NCBI RefSeq assembly: GCF_000350225.1
Contig: NW_005178734.1
Location: forward strand, 621,159 to 685,158
From: Chondrus crispus
Lineage: Eukaryota > Rhodophyta > Florideophyceae > Gigartinales > Gigartinaceae
Direction of reading: 5' to 3'
Length of the DNA stretch: 64,000 bases
Shown here: piece after piece, positions 56,961-64,000 of the stretch
Position numbering within the stretch: the first letter of the stretch is position 1
Layout: each line of letters starts with the position of its first letter
Notes under the pieces: model-generated
Told to the model about the DNA's origin: nothing
The model's input: only the letters and a program-made list of their open reading frames with translations
Database searches by the model: none
Program-made: the position numbers and the translations under genes

Positions 56961-59536
56961 GAAGTTCGTAACTTTAATACCACTAAGATAGAAATTAGTT
57001 ACACATGGAGATTTATATTTTTGAGATAGAGAAAAAAATAAAGAATTTGCTTAATTCAGGTGAGAGTTATCCTTAAAAGGAAGGTGGCTTTACCTCTTTC
57101 TTGATAAAGTGTACTGCGTTAATATCCAAAAGAGGTAGGGAGACCACTCTCGTAACGATTCCAAAACGTTGATCAATTCCAATGGGTTGGGTTGTTTTTT
57201 TTTCTTCAGAAAGAAAATTATTCAGGGTTAAGTCTAGACCTTAGCAAAAAAATAGAAAATAAAGGGAACAGTAAACGGTTAACCGGCAGGGTCGGGCGAA
57301 AGAAGGGAATCGTGTTCTTTACTGTTGGGTTGTATTTTCGTTCTTGCTTGTGTTCTGGCAGCTGGTCTGCCTCAAATCCTCCCGTGCTTATACTGCTTCC
57401 GTCCTCTTTTATCCTCTCTCCATCTCACGGTTTGCACTATCACAGCATCCCTGTAGGAGAAGATGCATTCTATCTTGACATCTGAAATTATTTAATGCTC
57501 CCGTTTAGAATAGTATAATAATTATCGATGAGTGATGTTCAGACTATTGTCGAACCTGACGAAAAACCTAAACGCAGTCGAAAGGGGGAATACTGTTCTG
57601 CTGTGCTTTGATTCACTGCCAATGTTTGGACTGATAGAGTTTACCGTTCACCTCCTTGTTCCTACCGCACTCAGGCCTACTTGGTGACTGAGTACAGAGG
57701 AATTCTCGGGGGGGATCTACCGCTAAGTGTTTTTTGTAGAGTTACCTAAAAGCCTTATATATCCGATATCCATGCAATTTGATTTTCCGTTCCAGAGCCT
57801 CGTAGCACTGTCCAGTTGCCCGAAATGCCTTCCAGCTATCCGTTTGCTTCTTATGCTACCCGTCTGCAGCTGGATCGAGTGGCATGGCGTTATTCTCCCT
57901 CTGCCGTTACACTTGGGATCCACATATGATTCATTGCTGTCAGTACTGTAGTCCAGCAATGTATGTATCTCCCTGAATCAATAACAACCTCGTAAGTTAT
58001 CTATTATGTCGCCCCTTGTGGTTGCTCCCAACCAAGTACAGACATGGTGCGTCAAACGACAATGAGGTGCATTTTTCGTACAGTAAAACGTCACCGCCGA
58101 AGGGAAAATTTTCCACATTTGTCACGGACACATTGACTGCATTCACGCAATTGTTGTACAGTTCTTGGGTTCCGGTCGTTGCGTGTCATCTCCCACACTT
58201 ACTAAATAAATCTTCTTGTCAGTGCCTTTCAAATCTCATATCTGTTGGATGTGTCATCCGAATCCAGCAGTGTTAAACTGCACGCATGGAACCAACGAAG
58301 GAAATGGATATGATAAATCAGGCTTGCGATTCTCGAAATGGGAATCTGAAATTCAGGGTTGATATCGCATACATGGCATATGCGCCAAATACAGTATCAT
58401 GCCAGCGACCATCGTTTTTGCTTTATCGAGAGGCACCTAGCTGGAGCATTAGGAATGAAGTAGCTCTGCATTAGCGATATAAAAAGTAGATACGTTTGCG
58501 GATAGATATCAAAAGAAACCAACAACGAACAAAAGAATAGAACAACACAGTGCTTTAATTGCGCAACCAAATCCTAGTGCAACTAGTCCGGCATAGTCGA
58601 AGGCTCGAGAGGGCGTCAAGCATTGACAACCGAGCAGTGAGGAGACTGTTGAACCACGCGGCGATATACTTCGCGTTTGAATCTTAGAACCTCGCGCACG
58701 GAATCAGCCTATCCAACTCGGCACCCCTGTCTCCGGGCAACGGTGACTTGTTGCATCCGCTGCCCTTCGGTAGTCTACCTTCCTGCTGTACGCGGCCCGT
58801 TTGTGGACAAACCGGAGAGACCAACTCCTCCCGACAGTTCCCGTCGTACGCGGCACGCGCTCTCGGAAGGGTCGGCTTTTCAAGATCTGACTCGACATTG
58901 AAATCAGACATATATTTACTTCGGTAAATATTCTACCAACGCAGAGAACAAATTGTTACGGTTTTGACAAGCAGTGACTGGAAAATTCTAGAAAATATTC
59001 CCAAAAATTAATACCTGTGACAAATGCCATGGTGTCAAATGCGGGGATGGAGCAGATAAGGTAAGAAGGCATATCTTTAGAACTCTAGATACAATACCCT
59101 TGAGTACTCTAGACCGCCAAGCACGCTTCCCTAAAATCGCGAGTTCCATAACGACAATACATAGAACGTTGGGGACGTCTGGAAAGGTCCAAGGAGAAAC
59201 TGAGGAATAGTTCGCCATGCTGTAGAGTACAGACAAAAGGTCTATATAAGCCATCGACATTTAGAGGTAGACACAAAAGTGGCATCAAGGACAATAAGAA
59301 AAACCAGAGAAGAGAGAGAACACGTTCAACTGAAAGCTTGTTGATTATAACAGAGTTCACCCTTCTGACCCTCCCAACTTGCTACAATATCCAGACAGTC
59401 TTGCCATTGCCCTCTCTTCTGCAAGTTGTGAAGCTAGGATTGAATATCTCCGCATGCTGCACTTCTGGAGAGGTAACTAGTTCTGAAGCAAATAATCTCT
59501 CTCAAAATCGAGCCACCAAAAACAATACAACACAAT
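56961..59536. other. unassigned AT-richer DNA, no gene seen
   Basis: Lower GC than the Ty3 elements. Open frames are all below ~100 codons and none is convincing. A CTTATATAGACC TATA-like box on the minus strand near 59240, followed by short leader-like sequence, could be a promoter or LTR remnant. Confidence 0.4.
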
Positions 59537-61883
59537 ACCGCCGTATCGTGGTGTGTATGTACTGCTGTCATACTATAGTGTTATTGCATCAACCTCAAGC
59601 TACCAGGACTGTTTTGTCTATTTCCACACAACTTCTCTGGGGTCGGTGTTAACAACAATCCATCGATGTATATCTACGTTTCTAAAGATCAAGAAACGTA
59701 CATGCTCAGCCTTGGTGTAGGCCGGGGCCGGGGCAAGTCCCGCCCCTGTCATCGCCAGTGCGAGTTATGGGTGCTATATCATCAGAAATGTTACGATACG
59801 CTGGAATAAAAACTACAAAAAACGTGACTTGCGACAAGGACAACCCTTCCGTTTCGTAAATGTGAAGAGAAGTTAAGCTGGATATGACTTGTGCCATCCC
59901 GTCTACTCCGCCGAATTTGCCACATTGCGCCAACTTCTACTCTAAGACAACACATCAGAGACCGATTAAACAATGAAAATGAACGAAGACTGGAGCACTT
60001 CTCGTTTACTGTATGATTGGAAGGGCGTCAAAGAGTAGGCTAACCGTTAATGCGGAGAAAAACAACTCGCCAGAGCGAAGCGGTAGTCTTCGCAATGCAC
60101 ATCCCAGTTCCATCACAACACACACAACTCGCATTACTGTTGTTAGTAGCAGCAGCAGGCACCTGACGTGCCTCCAGTGCTGCAAGTATAGACACGGCAG
60201 CTGCTTAATCTGCGACCGCACTCGGCGAGGGCGCTATCAACGTTGGTGCGGCAGACACACGGGCAGGTTGCAGCTTCGGTCTGGACAAACATGACAGCGA
60301 AGAGAGCGAAGAGAGCGAAGATAGACATGAAGCTGCGAGACATTTTGGAGTTTGTTGAAAATTCGAGAGAGTGTCTTTGCTTTGTTTGTTGCTGAAGGTT
60401 GTTGAAGGCTGTGGGTTTGTGCGGTCGAAATCTGTCGCACACCGACCTATGCTTAAGTACTGATGAGAGCTCACAGGTGCAATAACTACAAATGCAGGAG
60501 CGTGCTGATGGTGCGCCTACATGCGCTTGCTCACAGCCCCCCTAATCAAAAACAGGACTCTAATGCCTTTGCAAAGAGCACGCAGGGTTACAGCCATGTC
60601 CTTACCGACCACCAACAGCGCATGATATCAGGAATAAAAATGATCGAGAGATTCCAGTTTGTTGAAGCTGCGGTTTTCGATCCGCTTGGTGTGCTTTCCA
60701 ATTGAAAATTGTCCTCCTCTTCTTCCACGGTACATGCATGCGAGTTGGGGTTGTCTGAATAGAGCACTCATCATGCGATTTCCCCCTATATCTTATGGCC
60801 ATGCTATCAATGCAGCGATGCCCTCAGGCGAGGTTCATTCAGTCCCACAAAAACAGCTAGAATCGCAAGCAGTCTAATGGAGATAGTCTCCAACCGAGCT
60901 CGACCAAGCCCTTGTTGATGGTGAACCGCACTCTATATTTTCTCCCTACATTGCCACAGGCAGACACGGCGCTGCTTGATATATGTAATCTGCAAATAGC
61001 AAATGTCCGACGACCTGTCACAAGTTATTTTTGGTGGTATGCAAGAAGAGAAAAGGCATAGTCGTCTTCTTCTCTCTTCTTGCACAATTAAAGAATAATC
61101 TCCAACAGCTGTGAGGAGACTTGTATATGCATTTGCCACGAGAAAAGGTTCGGCAGCGTTCACATACATTGTCGACTCCAGCACTACTGTATACAGTTTG
61201 TACACGTGTGCTAATAACGAGGTAACTGCGGACTCTTCCAAGCGGTACTGCTGAACATGACACGTATATATTGCTCATACTGAACATAGTACAGTACACT
61301 GAACTGTAGTGTGTAGGTGATACAGAACTGTACCGTCTACCGTCGCGAGAGTATTGTTGTATGCTGTGGCGCAGGTGACGCGAGCCGGTAACATACAGCT
61401 AGACTGGATCGGGAGGTATCAAGAGGCGGGAGGCTCCTACGCGGTGCTGCAATGTCACTCTAACACGGTGTGGAATGTTTGCATTCCAGACTGGTGTCGG
61501 AACTCTCTTGACACATGCTTTGGATGGATTCGTCTCTGGGTGTTGATCTTGCTTGGAATTTAAGCACATTCTCGCTGGTCGCTCGGACATTTTAAACACC
61601 AAAGCTGCTTACGATTAATGCGACCGAGTGGCGATCTGGGCCCATGCGCAACATCATACTGCCCTGCGCAACTGCACAGCGCAAGAGTGCAAACTATCCC
61701 TTCAGCATCTGCACATGCGCACAAGCTCCCAACGTAAACGGGTAGATCCCTGATTGTGCGTACAGTACTGGGTGCCAGAGCCAGGGCCAAGGTGACTTGT
61801 TACCTCCTTTTGGATAGCAGTTCGGCAGCAATCGGGTGAAAGAAACCTAGCGAGATTTTTTTTTTGCCACACCATTCGGCAAT
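59537..61883 (-). repeat. right arm of 2.35 kb inverted repeat
   Basis: Reverse complement of 1638-3985, differing by scattered substitutions. It ends exactly where copia-5 begins: GCAA followed by TGTCATGAG. Confidence 0.9.
60143..60343 (-). CDS. small secreted cysteine-rich peptide, copy 2
   Basis: 66 codons on the minus strand. The peptide is identical in sequence to copy 1 (3180-3380), although the surrounding repeat has diverged slightly (for example a Thr/Ala change in the unused upstream frame). It keeps the signal peptide, the CPCVC cluster, nine cysteines in all and the CCCY end. Leader and start context are the same as in copy 1. Conservation of the coding part is consistent with selection or gene conversion between the arms. 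Confidence 0.7.
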   Translation of the reverse strand: MSRSFMSIFALFALFAVMFVQTEAATCPCVCRTNVDSALAECGRRLSSCRVYTCSTGGTSGACCCY

Positions 61884-62031
61884 GTCATGAGAGCCATATA
61901 CACACACGTTGCACACGTACAACAGCGATCAACTCACCACGATCGCCGCCGGCCTACGGATCGCTACCATCCCTACATAAGGTAGATAGAGACGCGATCA
62001 CAGTAAACCGAGCCATCGATCTTGCATCACA
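61883..62031 (+). repeat. copia-5 5' LTR, short
   Basis: About 149 bp from TGTCATGAG to GCATCACA, ending directly before a copia-type primer site. A CTACATAAGG may serve as the TATA region. No second LTR is in the window, so the left edge rests on the point where inverted-repeat similarity stops. Confidence 0.6.
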
Positions 62032-62043
62032 GGTTATGGACCC
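62032..62043 (+). promoter_or_regulatory. copia-5 primer-binding site overlapping the gag start
   Basis: GGTTATGGACCC differs by one base from the GGTTATGGGCCC of Drosophila copia, which pairs with the anticodon arm of initiator tRNA-Met. The ATG at 62036, start of Gag, lies inside it. Confidence 0.65.
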
Positions 62044-63214
62044 TAACCACGCACCACTACAAGACGATCATCTCGTATACCGACCACCCGGACGAGATCA
62101 GGACAACGAGAGCACGGCACCACAAAGCCCCGTTGCCCCAACCCCACAAGCTCCGCCAGCAAGCGTAGAGCCAACACAACCCGCTCCGACCACACCCGTA
62201 GAGCCACAACACCAAGCTCCGATCACCCCCGTAGAGCCAACACAACCCGCTCCGACCACACCCGTAGAGCCACAACACCAAGCTCCGATCACCCCCGTAG
62301 AGCCAACACAACACGCCCCGACAACACCTGCAGAGCGCCCACAAATGTCAAACCAGCAAGAAATAGCACCCGCAATGCCTCAAGCTGACACAAGAATGCA
62401 TGGACAGCTACCTCCACTCGCAAGCGACGGAACGAACTACAAGCTATGGACGCAAACCCTCCACGACATAGCCATAATCAACAACGTCGAGGCAGCCCTC
62501 GATGAAAGCTCACCACCCCCCACAGTAACGAGCCCGTACCATTCCATATACCGCAGAAAATGTGCATTCCTACGCATGAGCATCATGACCAGCCTCCCTG
62601 CGGATCTGGCAAGCACAATCGACATGGACCTCAGCGTCACCCCTCAACAGCTTCTGGCAGAGATCAAAACACACTTCACTGACTCAACGCCAACCACACA
62701 CCTCATCCTCAAACAAGAAGCACAACGCACAAAGATCAAGGCGGAAGGGGACATCGATGAATACATCGCAGCACACCGAACCATACGGACAAAAATGTGT
62801 CTCGCAGAGTACCCCAGCATTCAACATGATGAATCTGTCACGATAGAATTCATCATACACGGCCTCAACTCGCACCCGGCATTGCGACACCTACCCGACA
62901 TGTGGATCGCGAACAACACAATCCCCACAACCATAGCCAACCTCGTCCAACGACTCAAATCCATACAAGCTCGAGAAGACGAAAAACAGGAAATCAGGCA
63001 ACAACGTCCACAAGGCATGAACACGACAGACCAATGGGCAGACAGCCCCAACTACCAGGCAATGAGACGACGAACTCGCAGCCGGAGGCAAGGCAGAGGA
63101 TCAACGACACACCCCGACCAACCCCAACGCGGCAATGCAGCCACAAGGGAAAATACGGAACAATGGTGTGGTATAACTACCTTCGTCCCGACCACTCGGA
63201 ACGAGGGGGGTTAG
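62036..63214 (+). CDS. copia-5 Gag, 392 aa
   Basis: Open from the ATG inside the primer site. Residues ~43-100 are a Pro/Thr-rich tail made of a 22-residue repeat (VEPTQPAPTTPVEPQHQAPIT plus one residue, ~2.5 copies). Then comes a copia-type Gag domain: LASDGTNYKLWTQTLHDIAI, helices to LSVTPQQLLAEIKTHF, IDEYIAAHRTIRTKM, VTIEFIIHGLNSHPALR. A basic Arg/Gln-rich tail follows. No zinc knuckle is reached and similarity to Gag ends near 63190; the final residues are probably read-through into other DNA. Protease and pol are not in the window, so the element is truncated or continues elsewhere. Confidence 0.75.
   Translation: MDPNHAPLQDDHLVYRPPGRDQDNESTAPQSPVAPTPQAPPASVEPTQPAPTTPVEPQHQAPITPVEPTQPAPTTPVEPQHQAPITPVEPTQHAPTTPAERPQMSNQQEIAPAMPQADTRMHGQLPPLASDGTNYKLWTQTLHDIAIINNVEAALDESSPPPTVTSPYHSIYRRKCAFLRMSIMTSLPADLASTIDMDLSVTPQQLLAEIKTHFTDSTPTTHLILKQEAQRTKIKAEGDIDEYIAAHRTIRTKMCLAEYPSIQHDESVTIEFIIHGLNSHPALRHLPDMWIANNTIPTTIANLVQRLKSIQAREDEKQEIRQQRPQGMNTTDQWADSPNYQAMRRRTRSRRQGRGSTTHPDQPQRGNAATRENTEQWCGITTFVPTTRNEGG
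62166..62331 (+). repeat. 66-bp tandem repeat in copia-5 gag
   Basis: About 2.5 copies of a 66-bp unit encoding alternating PVEPTQPAPTT and PVEPQHQAPIT; units nearly identical, so recently duplicated. Confidence 0.85.
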
Positions 63215-64000
63215 AGGTAAGGGAGCGCGCGCCGCTGGGTAACCCACGCGAGCGCAAACCGTACGGAAGGACTCGAAAAGAGGGAAGGCTCACGTGGCCG
63301 GTGACGCGCAGCCGGTCGGTGGTGTTAGATCCGGACGGCCGGTCACGGGTTAGAAGCCTGAGACTTAGAGGTAAAACCGGACGGAGTTAGCAAAAAGCCG
63401 TAAAGGGAAGGGAGGCGAGTCTGCCCCCGTTTACTGGAACGGGGCAGGTGCCCCTGGTCTTAACCCCTCAGTGGGACGCCAGGACACCTGTCCCGCTACA
63501 GTAGCTGTTACATACTGTATACCAGCTACTGTACTAAATTGGCTAATTTGTGCCATTAACCACTAATTGCTAATTACTTACCGGATGGTCGCACACGTGT
63601 GCCCGTGGCCACGGCCGGCGCCAACGGTTGTGTCACGTGTACGCCGTGGAGGTACTACTGTGCTCGCAGCGGGCGCGTGCACGATTACTACAGTAGTAAC
63701 CGCCCGTCTCGGGGGTTCTCATCTCCCACCGGGGGTCGCGGTGTGGAGTTGTACCACAGACCCCCTTCCTTACTTCGCGACACGTCCTCGTCGCGGCCGG
63801 GGGTTGACATGACCGGCTGGCAGGGTGTTCCATCCGTACGGAGAAGTCCGCGCCGACCACGGGGGCGCGGGCGGGCTGCGGCCAACTCCATGGGGGAGCC
63901 CATGGAGTTTTTGGTATTTAACCGCGTCGGATCCCCTGGCGCGGCAATGGGTCCCCTCACGCTTTCCTTTTCTCCCACCTCACTTCACACCACGCACCCC
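63215..64000 (+). repeat. hairpin-rich, LTR-like DNA at window end
   Basis: GC-rich, without a credible gene. TACAGTAGCTG pairs with CAGCTACTGTA (63497-63533). Two adjacent perfect 12-bp palindromes, GCACACGTGTGC and CCGTGGCCACGG, lie at 63591-63614. AACTCCATGGG pairs with CCCATGGAGTT around a 4-nt loop (63884-63909), six bases before TATTTAA (63915-63921). The plan, a hairpin array before a TATA-like box, is that of the Ty3-1 LTR. It is probably the 5' LTR of another Ty3 element continuing past the window, but its boundaries cannot be set. Confidence 0.45.
63915..63921 (+). promoter_or_regulatory. TATA-like box of window-end LTR-like DNA
   Basis: TATTTAA directly after an 11-bp hairpin, with a CT-rich stretch 60 bp downstream. 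Confidence 0.4.

Overview
The window is eukaryotic, repeat-dominated DNA. Almost everything recognisable is LTR retrotransposon sequence, both Ty1/copia and Ty3/gypsy with chromodomains. The few non-TE gene candidates are short and intronless. The lineage cannot be fixed from the sequence. A TE-rich alga (for example a red alga), an oomycete or a fungus would all fit; I saw no rRNA, tRNA or conserved housekeeping gene to decide.

Layout. (1) 1-1637: one hypothetical small gene (161-655) and unassigned DNA. (2) 1638-3985 and 59537-61883: a ~2.35 kb near-identical inverted repeat bracketing the window. Each arm carries the same 66-residue secreted, nine-cysteine peptide gene. A third, partial, direct copy (55387-56155) has a truncated version. 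(3) Between the arms is a nested TE pile. The oldest recognised layer is a decayed minus-strand copia element (copia-2), now in three pieces: integrase/linker 50002-51550, RT 11407-12392, RNase H 4164-4815. Copia-1 (4816-11406, TSD TCTTG, intact 1729-codon ORF, LTRs that look identical) lies between its RT and RNase H. Ty3-1 (12393-50001, TSD GATGG, LTRs ~640 bp) interrupts copia-2 just before the RT. Ty3-1 was itself invaded by Ty3-2 (17879-32218, TSD AGACG), by a solo LTR (32703-33637, TSD CTCAT) and by a 5'-truncated minus-strand Ty3-3 (37491-47069). Without these guests Ty3-1 is ~12.7 kb. (4) 51551-55386: two more copia fragments, copia-3 (+ gag) and copia-4 (- gag/PR/INT), abut tail to tail. 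(5) 61883-63214: copia-5, with a ~149 bp LTR, a half-tRNA-type primer site and gag. (6) 63215-64000: GC-rich, hairpin-rich DNA resembling an LTR promoter and running off the window.

The most novel-looking signal is an antisense accessory gene between pol and the 3' LTR of the Ty3 elements. It is clearly homologous in Ty3-2 (29579-31242) and Ty3-3 (38544-39138), and a more distant, decayed relative appears at the same place in Ty3-1 (about 47383-49100). In Ty3-1 the block after pol is bracketed by a 33-bp duplication (hairpin plus polypurine tract), as if a module had been captured. The Ty3-1 LTRs also carry a run of five distinct hairpins upstream of the TATA-like box. Ty3-2 and Ty3-3 share one +1 frameshift in integrase, suggesting spread of a defective lineage helped in trans.
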